NCBI GenBank assembly: GCA_963711465.1 | Contig: CAVQEG010000001.1 | Location: forward strand, 2,666,001-2,730,000 | Reading direction: 5' to 3' | From: CAVQEG01 sp963711465 | GTDB lineage: Bacteria > Bacteroidota > Ignavibacteria > OLB7 | Length of the DNA: 64,000 bases | In this document: positions 9,510-19,190 of the stretch, piece by piece | Layout of the letters: the number at the start of each line of letters is the position of its first letter | Position numbering within the stretch: the first letter of the stretch is position 1 | The notes under the pieces: generated by a model | The model's database searches: none | The model's input: the letters and a program-made list of their open reading frames with translations, nothing else | Told to the model about the DNA's origin: nothing | Translations under genes and position numbers: made by a program

Positions 9510-11963
9510 CTACTCGGGGGACTGCTGTCCGACGATCGCGGCGATCCGCGGCGGTACGGGTTCGGCGAGTTCATCGCGGAACGCGCGTGCGCATTCGGTG
9601 AGCATGCGGCGGGCTTCGGCGAGTCGACCGCGTTCTCGCAGGCCGAGCAGCAGGATCTCCCACGCACGTTCGCTCGTGGAGTCCTGGGCGAGAATTCTCC
9701 GGGCGGTTTCGATCGCTTCCTCGGCGAGGCCGTTGCGGAGATGTTCGGCCGCGAGGTATTCGAGGGCTTCGAGGAATGCGTCGCGGAGCAGCCCGCGTTC
9801 GTTGGCGGACCACGCGGCGTAGTAATCCTCCTTGAGGAAATCTCCCCGGTACAATTCTGCTGCGGCGTCGTAGTGCTGTGCCCGGTCCTCGGGATTCTTC
9901 GCGTGTCGAGCGGCGACGATCAGCTCCTTGAATCGGAGGAAATCCACCCAGCCCTCATCGCCGAAATCCAGCAGGTAGGCACCATCGCGAACGGAGAGGA
10001 ACCGTGAGGACCGGCCCCGGGCGCGATCCGGTTCGAGCGCATGCCGCACGTGCGAGACGGCGTTCATCACGAGTGTCTCGCCGTTGCGATCGGCGGCCTG
10101 GTCGCCCCACAGAGCTTCGAGAATTTCGTCGACGGTAAGCGCGCGCCCGTAGTGAACGAGCAGGAGTTTGAAGAGGTCGCGTGCACGTCGGCGGCCCCAG
10201 GCGGCGGCGTCGAGCGGACGTTCGTCGACGACGACATCGAACGAACCGAACGTGGTGACGACAACCGACGCGGACGCACGCCGATCGTCGACGAGCGCGG
10301 TGGAGACGGGTCTGACGACGGAATTCGAGGCGATCGGGAACCGATTTCTCCCCAGTCGATACGCGGCTGCGGCGGCTTCGGCAACCTCGTCGAGTTCCTC
10401 CGCGTCGAGACCGAGCGATTCACCCTGACGCCGAAGGTGACCTCCCTCGAAGTCGAAGAGAATCTCGCGGACGCGGCGGGTGCGTTCATCGTCGAAGAGT
10501 TCGCGCAGGCACTCACGCGCCTGGCGCCGGCAGTCGCTGGCGGCTGCCTCGTCACGGCCGAGGACGTATGCGGCCGCGAGGGATTCGAGCGCGACACGAC
10601 GCTGCTCGGTCGCACCGATGTCGGCGGCACGCTCCACGGCACGTCGCAGATACGCGAGTGCGGCATCGACGTCGGAACGGGAGACGGCGAGATCACCGAG
10701 TGCCTGGAGCGAATCGATCGTACCGATCGGATCGCCAAGCTGCTCGGCCACGTGGAGACTGTCCTCGAAGTAGTCGTGGCTGCGATCGAGCTGATCGAGA
10801 TACTGGTGGATGTAGCCGATGTCGACGAGCGCGCCGCGCTCGCCGTAGCGGTCGCCGCTGTCGGCAAACATACGTCGGCTGCGCAGCGCGTGCAGCAGTG
10901 CGCGGGGTTGATCGCCGAGCACGTTGTAGAGCCGCCCGATGTGCAGCAGCGAGTAGGCCTCTCCCTGCAGGTAGCCGATCTCGCGGGCGATGGCGAGACT
11001 CGAGGTGAAGTAGTGCATCACGCCGGTGCGGTCGCCGAGCGCTTCGTAGATCTGACCGATGCCGTTGAGCGCGACCGACTCGCCTTCCCTGTCACCGATT
11101 TCACGCGTGATCTCGAGCGACCGCACGGCCGCTTCGAGCGCGGCGTCGTACTGCCCGATGTTCCGATAGATGATCGAGAGGTTGTTGAGCGAGACGCCGA
11201 TCCCCCACCGGTCGCCCAGTTCCTCCTTGTGGCGCAGACTGCGTTGCGAGTAGGTGACCGCGCGCGGGAAGTCGCCATGTCGCTGGTGGATGATGGCGAC
11301 GTTGCCCGAGGCATACGCCTGCAGCTGCGGATGTCCGAGTTCATCGGCGATACGCATCGACTCGATGTAGTGGTCCATCGCATCGTCGAAGCGGCCCAGC
11401 CGTTCGGCGGTATTCCCCAGTCCCAGTCGGGCGACCGACTCTTCCTCCCGCTGAAGGGTATGCTGTGCGAGATCGAGCGCCTGTCGGTGGAATTCCATCG
11501 ACCGTTCGTAGTCGCCGGTGGATCGGAAGACGTACCCGAGACCGTTGAGCGCAGAGCAGCGGCACTGGGGATCGCCAGCCGCGTTGGCCAGTTCGATCGA
11601 ACGGTGGAAGTGTTCGAGCGCATGCGGTGTTTCACCGGTTCGCCGCAGACCGGTGGCAAGCGCGTTGTGCAGTCGCGCGGACCACTGCAGCACGACCGGA
11701 TCGGTAGCGTCGATCGCCGGGTCGTCAAGGAGTTCCAGTCCGCGACGGGCGCGTTGCATCGATGCATCGTATTCGGCCAGATGGCTGTCGACGTAGGCGG
11801 CGACGCACAGCAGGCGTGCTGTGTTCAGCGGATCGACGTCGGGCTGCATCGCGGAGAGCGCCTGCTCGACGAGTTCGCGCGCCGCACGGGGTTCACGCGC
11901 GCGTCGCGCCCAGGCGCGCTCGATGAGCCACTCGGCGTCGGATGAGAGTTCCGAAGAGGACAT
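9510..11963 (-). CDS. TPR-repeat protein with C-terminal winged-helix/BTAD regulator module
   Basis: 817 residues. The first two thirds (about 20-450) are tandem tetratricopeptide repeats of the roughly 40-residue kind (repeating A-x-x-x-L-G-x-x-Y/H signatures such as ALNGLGYVFRSTGDY). Residues about 572-665 form an OmpR-like winged helix (FGSFDVVVD, then RRRARDLFKLLL and VSHVRHALE), followed by a bacterial transcriptional activator domain (BTAD, about 680-800: helical, with YRGDFLKED and ERAWEILL). This C-terminal pair is the SARP/AfsR arrangement. The TPRs at the N-terminus invert the usual order. It is likely a cytoplasmic transcription regulator that responds to a protein or ligand held by the TPR arm; the target is unknown. 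A second protein with the same C-terminal module is at 51873-55184. Confidence 0.85.
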   Translation of the reverse strand: MSSSELSSDAEWLIERAWARRAREPRAARELVEQALSAMQPDVDPLNTARLLCVAAYVDSHLAEYDASMQRARRGLELLDDPAIDATDPVVLQWSARLHNALATGLRRTGETPHALEHFHRSIELANAAGDPQCRCSALNGLGYVFRSTGDYERSMEFHRQALDLAQHTLQREEESVARLGLGNTAERLGRFDDAMDHYIESMRIADELGHPQLQAYASGNVAIIHQRHGDFPRAVTYSQRSLRHKEELGDRWGIGVSLNNLSIIYRNIGQYDAALEAAVRSLEITREIGDREGESVALNGIGQIYEALGDRTGVMHYFTSSLAIAREIGYLQGEAYSLLHIGRLYNVLGDQPRALLHALRSRRMFADSGDRYGERGALVDIGYIHQYLDQLDRSHDYFEDSLHVAEQLGDPIGTIDSLQALGDLAVSRSDVDAALAYLRRAVERAADIGATEQRRVALESLAAAYVLGRDEAAASDCRRQARECLRELFDDERTRRVREILFDFEGGHLRRQGESLGLDAEELDEVAEAAAAAYRLGRNRFPIASNSVVRPVSTALVDDRRASASVVVTTFGSFDVVVDERPLDAAAWGRRRARDLFKLLLVHYGRALTVDEILEALWGDQAADRNGETLVMNAVSHVRHALEPDRARGRSSRFLSVRDGAYLLDFGDEGWVDFLRFKELIVAARHAKNPEDRAQHYDAAAELYRGDFLKEDYYAAWSANERGLLRDAFLEALEYLAAEHLRNGLAEEAIETARRILAQDSTSERAWEILLLGLRERGRLAEARRMLTECARAFRDELAEPVPPRIAAIVGQQSPE

Positions 11964-12008
11964 GGGGAAGAAAATGGGCCGGGAGCGGCGCGGGATGGGG
12001 ATACGGTA

Positions 12009-12974
12009 TCAGGCAGTGCTCGGAGGTTCCGCCCCGTCGGGTGAATGTTCGACAGCGTCACGGCGCGAACGCAGGCCATCGGCTTCGATGTAGATGCGGG
12101 AGACGTCGGGGTACTTGCGGCGGATTCGAGCTTCGAGCGTATCGATGGTGCGTTCGAGCGACTCGGTGTCGAGGCCCGGATCGAATTCCACCTCGAGGTT
12201 GACGATGATGTCGTTGGGCCCCATGTGCATCGTGAGCGGATCGGCCACGGAGCGGATACCCTCGCAGTCGGCGGCGAGCGTACCGATGCCTTCGACGATA
12301 TCGGAGCCGGCGCTTTCACCGAGCAGCAGCCCGCGGGTCTCGATAGCAAGGAGCGTCGCGACGACCATGAGAATCAAGCCGATGACGATGGAGGCGACGC
12401 CATCGAACACGGGCAGATCGAACCAGATGTCGAGGGTGATGCCGGCGAGCGCGACGACGAGTCCCACCAGCGCGGCGGAATCCTCGAAGAGCACGGCGAA
12501 GTTCATGGGATCCTTCGTCAAGCGAACGGTTTCCATGTAGCCGTGGCGACCGCGAGCGCGGTTGAATTCCTTGAGTGCGACGGTCCACGAGGCGCCTTCG
12601 AAGACTATGGCGATGCCGATGACCACGTAGTTCCAGGCGACGTTCTGCATGGTGGTCGGATGCTGGACATGGAGAATTCCTTCATAGACGGACACACCGC
12701 CACCGACGCCGAAGACGAGCATGGCGACGACGAACGACCAGAAGTAGATCTCCTTGCCGTAGCCGAACGGGTGCTGGCGATCGGGGGGTCGCTGAGCGAG
12801 GTACAGGCCGAGCAGCAGCAGCGCGCTGTTGCCGGTATCGACCATCGAGTGAATTCCCTCGGCGAGAATTGCGGAGCTGCCGGTGAACCCGGCCGCGACG
12901 AATTTGGTGATGGCGATAGCCAGATTCCCCGCCATCGCGGCGTACACCACCCTTCTGCTCGATCCGGATGCCAT
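12009..12974 (-). CDS. Cation diffusion facilitator (CDF) family transporter
   Basis: 321 residues with six predicted membrane helices. The family's metal site residues are visible: HSMVDTGNS in helix II (H-x-x-x-D) and EDSAALVGLVVALAG in helix V. The C-terminal cytoplasmic domain (about 215-300) includes LTMHMGPNDIIVNLEVEFDP, the metal-binding ferredoxin-like domain. CDF proteins expel Zn, Fe, Co, Mn or similar ions in exchange for protons; the helix II H-x-x-x-D pattern fits Zn or Cd but does not settle it. The frame is open for 156 more codons upstream, but that part is Pro/Arg-rich low-quality sequence with repeats, so the ATG at 12974 (MASGSSRRVVYAAMAGN) is chosen. It lies 45 bp upstream of the TPR/BTAD gene and may be co-transcribed. 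Confidence 0.9.
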   Translation of the reverse strand: MASGSSRRVVYAAMAGNLAIAITKFVAAGFTGSSAILAEGIHSMVDTGNSALLLLGLYLAQRPPDRQHPFGYGKEIYFWSFVVAMLVFGVGGGVSVYEGILHVQHPTTMQNVAWNYVVIGIAIVFEGASWTVALKEFNRARGRHGYMETVRLTKDPMNFAVLFEDSAALVGLVVALAGITLDIWFDLPVFDGVASIVIGLILMVVATLLAIETRGLLLGESAGSDIVEGIGTLAADCEGIRSVADPLTMHMGPNDIIVNLEVEFDPGLDTESLERTIDTLEARIRRKYPDVSRIYIEADGLRSRRDAVEHSPDGAEPPSTA

Positions 12975-13542
12975 GGTTTCGTCGAATTCTCTTTTGGTCG
13001 TTGTCGGGACAATGATCAGGCCGCGGAAGCGGCATGCCGCTCCGGTCGGAATTCCATTCGGTGCGGGGTTCGAAAATCCCCGCTCCATGCGGTGCGGGAA
13101 TTCGGATGCTACGCTCCCATCAGAGTTCGGTGCGGAGGGCGCGCTCCGGGTGTTGTTGAGGTTCCGGTCGGTGTCGGGATCGAGAATCCCCGCGTGATTC
13201 GGGGGGGGGATCGGGTACCCACGGCGTTGCCGTGGGCAAAGGGAGGGCGGCCCTCCGGGCCTTGGTCTGGGTGCGCGACGCATCGGCGGATGCGTCGGTC
13301 GGGAAATAGTGCCGTGCGGGGCGGTGCGCCGGACGGTTAAGCGGCGACGACCAGATGAGCCCGCCCCCTCCGATGCGAACGCCGACTCTTCGCCGCACGA
13401 GACGTGTTCGCCGCCCGAATGTATCATTGCAGGGACTGACACCGCTGCGTCCTCGCCGACGGTTCTGCCGTCAAGACCCGCGGTCGACCGCCATCATCGA
13501 CCTCGCCTCCCGCCGGTGGCCGCTTCGGGCGGCCCGACGTCC
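12975..13542. other. Intergenic region with repeats, no gene seen
   Basis: About 570 bases upstream of the CDF gene and downstream of the CocE-type hydrolase. No credible coding frame. The part from 13060 to 13255 is rich in imperfect palindromes and repeats, described separately. The rest is featureless GC-rich sequence. Confidence 0.6.
13060..13255. repeat. Cluster of REP-like palindromes and a degenerate direct repeat
   Basis: Three kinds of structure in 200 bases. (1) A direct repeat of about 25 bases at 13060-13083 and 13170-13193, differing at a few places; the first copy folds as GCGGGG (13063-13068) with CCCCGC (13078-13083). (2) A perfect palindrome CCCACGGC-gtt-GCCGTGGG at 13217-13235. 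(3) GGAGGG-cgg-CCCTCC at 13241-13255. Short palindromes of this kind are typical of REP elements mobilised by IS200-like RAYT transposases, but no such transposase is in this window. Confidence 0.55.
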
Positions 13543-15489
13543 TCAGGGGCCCGCCTTCGTCAGCGGTGCGATGGTGTGTTCGCCTTCGAATTCCACCACA
13601 CAGAAGTACAGGCCCGGCGCCACGCCCGTGAGGTCAATCGGCAATCCGGTATGACCGGCCGGCAGCATTCCGTCGTATGCGGTCGCCACGCGACGGCCGA
13701 GCGCGTCGACCAACCGCACCCGTACGTGACCCGCGCGCGGGAGTTCGACGGGAACGGTCGCCGCGTCGCCAGCGGGATTCGGCCACACCGGACCCAGGCG
13801 GAGCTCGGCCGATTCGCCTCGAGCCGATTCCTCCACCCCGACACCCAGAAGTGATGACTTCACCGGAAGCAACAGCTCGGTGACGGCCGTATCCCCGGTA
13901 AGGATCAGATCGGTCACATCGAGCGTGTCGCCCGGCTGATTGAGCGGACCGCCTGTGTTCGGATTGACGTCGTACTGCGGATAGTTGGACGTCGTGATGA
14001 TCAATCGGAGGCGATGGTCCCGGGGAATCGTGATCGCGACGTTCTGCAGTCCGATGACCACCTGCGTGAGACGTTGGGGCACGACGCTCGCGGTGTCCTG
14101 CGGACTGTCGCCGGAGCGGAATCGGAGGCGTCGAATTCCCTGCGTGATCAGCATCGATCTGCCGTCGGGATAGACGTCGGTGAGCCGCGCGGCGATGTCG
14201 CTGTCGTAGCGGTCGCTGAGCAACGCGACGAGGACGCTCGGCGAGCCGTCGATTTCGATCTCCCCCGACTGCGGCTCGCTCGTGTAGACCAGCGCATCGG
14301 CGCGCGCTTCGACCTCGGCCTGGTCCTGAGGACCGTCGGGCACATTCTGCAGCGTCAGCCGGGGGCCGCCGATCGTCGGCGACGGATCGCGTGGATCGCC
14401 GTCGAGGGTGTCGGCCTCGGAGGTCGACCAGTGCCCGGCGTGCAGCACGTGCCCCGCCCCGATCTCGAGTCGGAGCGTGTCCCGGCCGGACACGAATTCG
14501 TACCAGTCATCGGTTGATCGCCACTGATCGGTGCCCATCTGGAAGTACTCGATCCGCGGTCGGCGCTCATACCCGTCGTCGACCCCACGCAGGTAGTGGT
14601 CGAAGAACCGCGTGGCGACCGAGTCGTCGTAGCCTTCGGCGCCCGGGTATTCGAGCGCACCCTGCTTCAGCTTTCCGATTCCCCCATGCGTCCACGGTCC
14701 CATCACCAGACGGTGCTCGTTGCGAACGGCAGGGTCGCCGCGGTCCTTCAGATCGTCGAATGCGCGCAGCACGTCATCGGGAAAGTGATCGTACCACCCG
14801 CCGATCATCAGCACGGGAACGCCGATCTCTTCGGGGTAATCGCTGGATGATTCGACGCTCTGCCAGACGAGATCCCGCGTCGGATGCTGCAGCACGAGGT
14901 TCAAATCCACCAGCCCGAGCTGCTGCAGCGTTTCGACGTGCTCGCGGCGCAGTACGCCGCCGTCGTAGTATTCGAAGTAATTCGTCCGGTAGTCCTTGAC
15001 CAGCGGACAGATGCAGACCAGATGCGGAGGATGCTCCCGTGCCGTCTGGAATTGAATCAGTCCGAGCGCTGAAGGACCCCACGTCCCCACCTTCCCGTTG
15101 CACCACGGCTGCTGTGCGATCCACTCGACCGCATCGTATCCGTCGAGTCCACGATCGTAGCCGGCGACGGCCGCATCCTTCGAACCGAAGAAGCCGCGCC
15201 AGTCGACGATGACGTAGTCGTAGTGGGCACTGTCGTAGGGGAACGGCGCTCCTCCGGCCTGCGGCGGGATCGCCGTGCCGATGCGGTAGAAGTTCTTGTT
15301 GTACGGCGTCTGGATCAGCACGACCGGACGGGCGACGGAGGTGTCCGAGGCGTAGAGATCGGCGGCGAGAGATCTGCCGTCGCGGGTCGGAACGCTGATC
15401 TCGCGGTAGCGATCCGACTGCGCTGGGAGCGCGGCCGCCGAAGCGAGGGCGAGCGCGAGGCAGACCGGGAGAACTTTGAATGCGCGCAT
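13543..15489 (-). CDS. Secreted CocE/NonD-type (X-Pro dipeptidyl-peptidase family S15) hydrolase with T9SS sorting domain
   Basis: 648 residues. Signal peptide (cleavage near ALPAQ), then an alpha/beta-hydrolase domain: RPVVLIQTPYNK near residue 60, VIVDWRGFFGS, and the nucleophile elbow GTWGPSALG (family pattern G-x-S-Y-x-G, here with Pro in place of Tyr). The second acid/base region has GGWYDHFPDDVLRAFDDL and MGPWTHGG, giving Asp and His. A beta-sandwich PepX C-terminal domain follows (about 350-540). The last 80 residues (LRLGPVWPNPAGDAATV ... VAPGLYFCVVEFEG) are a T9SS type A sorting domain. It likely cleaves peptides or acyl esters outside the cell; the substrate is unknown. Confidence 0.88.
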   Translation of the reverse strand: MRAFKVLPVCLALALASAAALPAQSDRYREISVPTRDGRSLAADLYASDTSVARPVVLIQTPYNKNFYRIGTAIPPQAGGAPFPYDSAHYDYVIVDWRGFFGSKDAAVAGYDRGLDGYDAVEWIAQQPWCNGKVGTWGPSALGLIQFQTAREHPPHLVCICPLVKDYRTNYFEYYDGGVLRREHVETLQQLGLVDLNLVLQHPTRDLVWQSVESSSDYPEEIGVPVLMIGGWYDHFPDDVLRAFDDLKDRGDPAVRNEHRLVMGPWTHGGIGKLKQGALEYPGAEGYDDSVATRFFDHYLRGVDDGYERRPRIEYFQMGTDQWRSTDDWYEFVSGRDTLRLEIGAGHVLHAGHWSTSEADTLDGDPRDPSPTIGGPRLTLQNVPDGPQDQAEVEARADALVYTSEPQSGEIEIDGSPSVLVALLSDRYDSDIAARLTDVYPDGRSMLITQGIRRLRFRSGDSPQDTASVVPQRLTQVVIGLQNVAITIPRDHRLRLIITTSNYPQYDVNPNTGGPLNQPGDTLDVTDLILTGDTAVTELLLPVKSSLLGVGVEESARGESAELRLGPVWPNPAGDAATVPVELPRAGHVRVRLVDALGRRVATAYDGMLPAGHTGLPIDLTGVAPGLYFCVVEFEGEHTIAPLTKAGP

Positions 15490-15573
15490 GGTTGGTAGTC
15501 GTTCCCGTTGATGGTGCGCGAATATATGGGGGAATCGTTGCGGGCGGGGCGGGGCGCCGGCTGAAGCTTGCGG

Positions 15574-16836
15574 CTACTGTTGGGGGGACACGGGCTGGCG
15601 GAGACGTTCGACGTCGAATCCGGTCGGGTACTGGAAAATGCGCAGGCCGAACTGCGGGACGACGGCGAGGATGTGGTCGAAGATGTCGGATTGAATTCCC
15701 TCGTATTCGGCCCAGACCGTGGTGTTGGCAAAGGCGTAGATCTGCAGGGGAACGCCCTCGGCACCGGGATCGAGCTGGCGTACCAGCAGCGTCATTTTGG
15801 CGTTGATACCGGGATGGTTGCGGAGGTATTCGAAGACGTAGGCGCGGAAGGTGCCGAAGTTGGTCATGCGGCGGCCGTTGACGCTCACCGATTCGTCCAC
15901 GTTGCGCTCGGCATTGTAGCGCTCGAGTTCCGCACGCTTCGATGCCAGGTAGTCCTTGATCCGCGTGATGTGTTCGAAGCGCTCGAGGAGTTCGTCATCG
16001 ACGAAGCGGACGCTGGCCTGATCGATGAAGATGGAGCGCATGATGCGACGGCCGCCGGACTGCTGCATTCCCCGCCAGTTCTTGAACGTATCGTCGAGCA
16101 GCTTGTAGGTCGGGATGACGACGATGGTCATGTCGAAGTTCTGCACCTGCACCGTATGCAGGGCGATATCGATGACGGTACCATCGGCGCCGTACTTGGA
16201 GACGGCGATCCAGTCACCGACGCGGATGAGGTCACCGGAGCTGATCTGCAGACTGGCGACGAATGAGAGGATGGTGTCGCGGAAGACGAGCAGCAGCACG
16301 GCGGTGAGCGCGCCGATGCTGCCGAGCAGTGTCCAGAGGTTTTCACCGGTGAGAATTCCGATCGCGGCGACGATGCCGAGCAGGTACATGATCAGCTGTG
16401 CGGTCTGCACGTAGCCCTTGATCGAGCGGCCGGCATGGACGCGGCTCTCCTCGTAGAAGTTCCCCACCGCAGTCATGAACGCGCCGAAGGCGAAGAGGAT
16501 GATCAGGAGGATGATGACCGAGGAGAGGCGGTGGATCGCGCCGCCGACGAAGGGGACCATGCCGGCGAAGCCGTAGATCACCAGCGCCGGCGCGATCATG
16601 GCGACACGCCGCAGGAACCGGTCGTCGAGCAGCATGTCGTCGATCTTCGTGCTGCTGTGCCGCACGATCGCGTGAATGCCGCGCAGGATGTAGCGTCGGG
16701 TGATGTAGTAGGCCGAGACCGCCAGCAGCGTCACGCCGAGCACCTCGGCCAGGACGAGCACGAAGGGATACTGCGCCAGCCAGCCGGTGAGGTCGTCCCA
16801 GAGGGCGCGGATCGATTGTACGAACGGAAGGTTCAT
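15574..16836 (-). CDS. MscS-family mechanosensitive channel
   Basis: 420 residues. Five hydrophobic segments in the first 170 residues (for example AEVLGVTLLAVSAYYI and MIAPALVIYGFAGMVPFVGG), then the MscS pore/beta domain: TAVLLLVFRDTILSFVASLQISSGDLIRVGDWI is the TM3-to-beta junction, and YGADGTVIDIALHTVQVQNFD is the beta domain. The C-terminal part (about 300-400) is longer than E. coli MscS and matches the YbdG-like branch. It opens under membrane tension in the inner membrane to release solutes during hypo-osmotic shock. The ATG at 16836 has no strong ribosome-binding site but is the first in frame. Confidence 0.92.
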   Translation of the reverse strand: MNLPFVQSIRALWDDLTGWLAQYPFVLVLAEVLGVTLLAVSAYYITRRYILRGIHAIVRHSSTKIDDMLLDDRFLRRVAMIAPALVIYGFAGMVPFVGGAIHRLSSVIILLIILFAFGAFMTAVGNFYEESRVHAGRSIKGYVQTAQLIMYLLGIVAAIGILTGENLWTLLGSIGALTAVLLLVFRDTILSFVASLQISSGDLIRVGDWIAVSKYGADGTVIDIALHTVQVQNFDMTIVVIPTYKLLDDTFKNWRGMQQSGGRRIMRSIFIDQASVRFVDDELLERFEHITRIKDYLASKRAELERYNAERNVDESVSVNGRRMTNFGTFRAYVFEYLRNHPGINAKMTLLVRQLDPGAEGVPLQIYAFANTTVWAEYEGIQSDIFDHILAVVPQFGLRIFQYPTGFDVERLRQPVSPQQ

Positions 16837-17170
16837 GCAGCGTCGTCAGGTACGATTCGGATGGAAGGATTCGGAATGTGGTGTCCGAAGAATATACAGG
16901 TCGTCGGCCGCCCGGACCGGATGGTGGCATGCCGAGGCGTCACCGCTGGATACCTGGCACCGGCTGCAGCGTTGCAGATTGCCTTCGCATCGTTCGACTC
17001 CGTCCGTCCTCGGGGAGCAAACCGGCGCCGGCCGCTGCCCCTGTCGCGCGGCGTGATTGTTGCCATCCGCGGATAGGGAGTCGATCGGTCCCGGGCACCT
17101 GTCGACTGGTGCTGTCCGCCGACTCCCGTTCAGTATCCCGACAAGAAATCTCAACGGAGGAATGATCGCT
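16837..17170. other. Intergenic region between divergent genes, no gene seen
   Basis: About 330 bases holding the promoters of the leftward MscS gene and the rightward SWFGD-like gene. The only site I can point to is GGAGG at 17156-17160, the probable ribosome-binding site of the rightward gene. Confidence 0.55.
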
Positions 17171-17857
17171 GTGGCTCGACGCATCAATTCCGATCGCGAC
17201 GATCGATATCGACGAGATGAGGGCTACCGTGGCCCATACGAGTACAGTGCGTATTCGCACAACCGCCAGGGCGGCCTTGGAGCCGATCTTGGAGCCGATG
17301 AGGACCGCTACGGTGGCAGGCGCGGCAACGGCCGCCGCGACGACCGCTTCAGCGACCGCTTCAGCGACGAGGACCGCGAGCGTCGTCGGCGCGAGAGCGA
17401 TGTCCGGGACTACGGCAGGTACGGTAACGATCTCGATCGCAGCTACGGCCGCTACGGCCGCTACGATTACGGTGGCGACTACGGGAACGAATACAGCCCC
17501 CGCCACGGCAACGACTACCGTCGGCGCGGCTACGAGGACCACCGCGACTACGGGGAGCGTCGGATGGCCAGCGGCGGCTACACCAACGCCTATCCCTACG
17601 ACGAGTACGACCGCGACGTCGACCGGCGTGGTTGCTACGACTACTCGCAGGACTACGATCGCCCGTCCGGACGGTACTCCTACGACTACGATCGTGAGTA
17701 CGACCGCGACGACGATCGCGGGCGGAACCGGAACATCTTCGAGCGCGCCGGCGACGAAGTCAGTTCGTGGTTCGACGGCAGTGACAGCGACCGCCGGCGC
17801 CGTCGCGATTCATACCGACCGGATCGCGACTACGACGAGGATCGCTACTACCGTTGA
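17171..17857 (+). CDS. Tyr/Arg/Asp-rich protein with C-terminal SWFGD-like motif
   Basis: About 228 residues, extremely rich in Arg, Asp, Tyr and Gly (repeats such as RYG, DYGR, YDRD), so mostly disordered. Near the C-terminus (about residues 190-215) it reads NIFERAGDEVSSWFDG followed by Asp and a run of Arg. This matches the short SWFGD motif region found in low-complexity bacterial proteins, some also carrying BON domains, with the last two residues changed from GD to DG. A GTG at 17171 is nine bases after GGAGGA and gives MARRINSDRDD; an ATG at 17162 lies too close to that site. No signal peptide or membrane segment. It precedes an epimerase, VKOR and SPW cluster on the same strand, 202 bp away. 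The role is unknown; relatives are often stress-induced (recollection). Confidence 0.7.
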   Translation: MARRINSDRDDRYRRDEGYRGPYEYSAYSHNRQGGLGADLGADEDRYGGRRGNGRRDDRFSDRFSDEDRERRRRESDVRDYGRYGNDLDRSYGRYGRYDYGGDYGNEYSPRHGNDYRRRGYEDHRDYGERRMASGGYTNAYPYDEYDRDVDRRGCYDYSQDYDRPSGRYSYDYDREYDRDDDRGRNRNIFERAGDEVSSWFDGSDSDRRRRRDSYRPDRDYDEDRYYR

Positions 17858-18059
17858 TGCAGTTACTGCGCGTGACCGGTTCAGGGACGGCCATGCACCA
17901 GACCGGCACTCGTGGCAGGTTCGTCCAGCACGGCTCCGACGCCGACACCGGCGCCGGAGCCGTCGTGTTTCGGCACTGCCCCCGCGTGGCATGCCGGTTG
18001 CGCTCCGGTAGTGACACCGTCGTGACACCACAGTGATCTCATGAATCCGGGAGACAGCC

Positions 18060-19190
18060 ATGAAGCAACCATCCGAACGCGGCCCCCTGGTGCTCGTCAC
18101 CGGAAGTTCCGGACTGATCGGCTCGGCGGTCGTGCGCGATCTGGCGCGCGACTTCACCGTCGTCGGACTCGACCTGGCAGAACCCGAAGAGTTCGCCGGC
18201 GAGCGCTGGATCCGGGCCGATCTGACCGACGACGACGACACGAAGCGCGCTCTGGAGGAGGTGCGCGATCGGTTCGGCACCGACATCGCCAGCGTCGTCC
18301 ACCTTGCTGCCTACTACGATTTCTCGGGCGCACCGAGCGACATGTACCGCAAGCTCACCGTCGGGGGCACGCGTCGTCTGGTGCGCGGACTGCGGACGTT
18401 CCATCGCGTCGAGCAGCTGATCTTCTCCAGTTCACTGCTCGTCATGCGACCGATCGACGAGGAGGACGCGGTAATGACCGAGCGATCGCCGCTGGCGGAC
18501 GATCCGTGGGAGTATCCGAAGTCGAAGCTCGAGGCCGAGGACGTACTGCGCAGCGAGCACGGTTCGATGCCAATCGTCGTGCTGCGCATCGCCGGCGTCT
18601 ACACCGAGCATGGGAATTCTCCGCCATTGACCCAGCAGATCCGCCGCATCTACGAACGGCAGCTCACCGGCTTCTTCTTCCCCGGCGATCCGGCACACGG
18701 CGAACCCTACGTTCACCTCGACGACCTCGTCGACTGCATCCGGCGCGCGGTCGAAGCGCGGGGGCGGCTCGACGCCGAGGAGACGTTCCTGATCGCCGAA
18801 CCGCAGGTGTTCAGTTACCACGATCTGCAGGAGGAGATCGGCACGCTGATCCATGGCCGGAAGTGGCCGAGCATCCGGATCCCGAAGCCGGTCGCAAAGC
18901 TTGGCGCGGAGATCCGCGAATCCGTCGTGGGCGATGAGTCGGTATTCATCAAACCCTGGATGGTGGACGTGGCCGACGACAACTATCCGGTGATCATCGC
19001 GCATGCCCGCCGCGCGCTCGGCTGGAATCCCAGGCATCGGCTGCGCGACGTACTTCCGGCGATCATCACCAACCTTCGCAACGATCCGAAGGAATTCTAT
19101 CTGCGGAACGAGCTTCCGCTGACCGACACGATGGGTTCCGACGGGGACGGCGATACACGCGAGCGGAAGACGCATGACGTCGAGCACTGA
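18060..19190 (+). CDS. NAD(P)-dependent epimerase/dehydratase (extended SDR)
   Basis: 376 residues. Rossmann motif VTGSSGLIGSAVV (G-x-x-G-x-x-G) at about residues 13-25, acidic residue at the end of beta 2 (VVGLDLAEP, so NAD is likely), HLAAYYDF around residue 83, catalytic SSSLLVM and Y-x-x-x-K as PWEYPKSKLEAED (about 155-167). The C-terminal substrate half is of UDP-sugar-epimerase type but the substrate cannot be named. The tail after residue 330 (NLRNDPKEFYLRNELPL) extends beyond typical epimerases. The ATG at 18060 follows GGGAGA at 18049-18054. Its last codons overlap the VKOR gene by 17 bp, so translation of the two is likely coupled. Confidence 0.9.
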   Translation: MKQPSERGPLVLVTGSSGLIGSAVVRDLARDFTVVGLDLAEPEEFAGERWIRADLTDDDDTKRALEEVRDRFGTDIASVVHLAAYYDFSGAPSDMYRKLTVGGTRRLVRGLRTFHRVEQLIFSSSLLVMRPIDEEDAVMTERSPLADDPWEYPKSKLEAEDVLRSEHGSMPIVVLRIAGVYTEHGNSPPLTQQIRRIYERQLTGFFFPGDPAHGEPYVHLDDLVDCIRRAVEARGRLDAEETFLIAEPQVFSYHDLQEEIGTLIHGRKWPSIRIPKPVAKLGAEIRESVVGDESVFIKPWMVDVADDNYPVIIAHARRALGWNPRHRLRDVLPAIITNLRNDPKEFYLRNELPLTDTMGSDGDGDTRERKTHDVEH

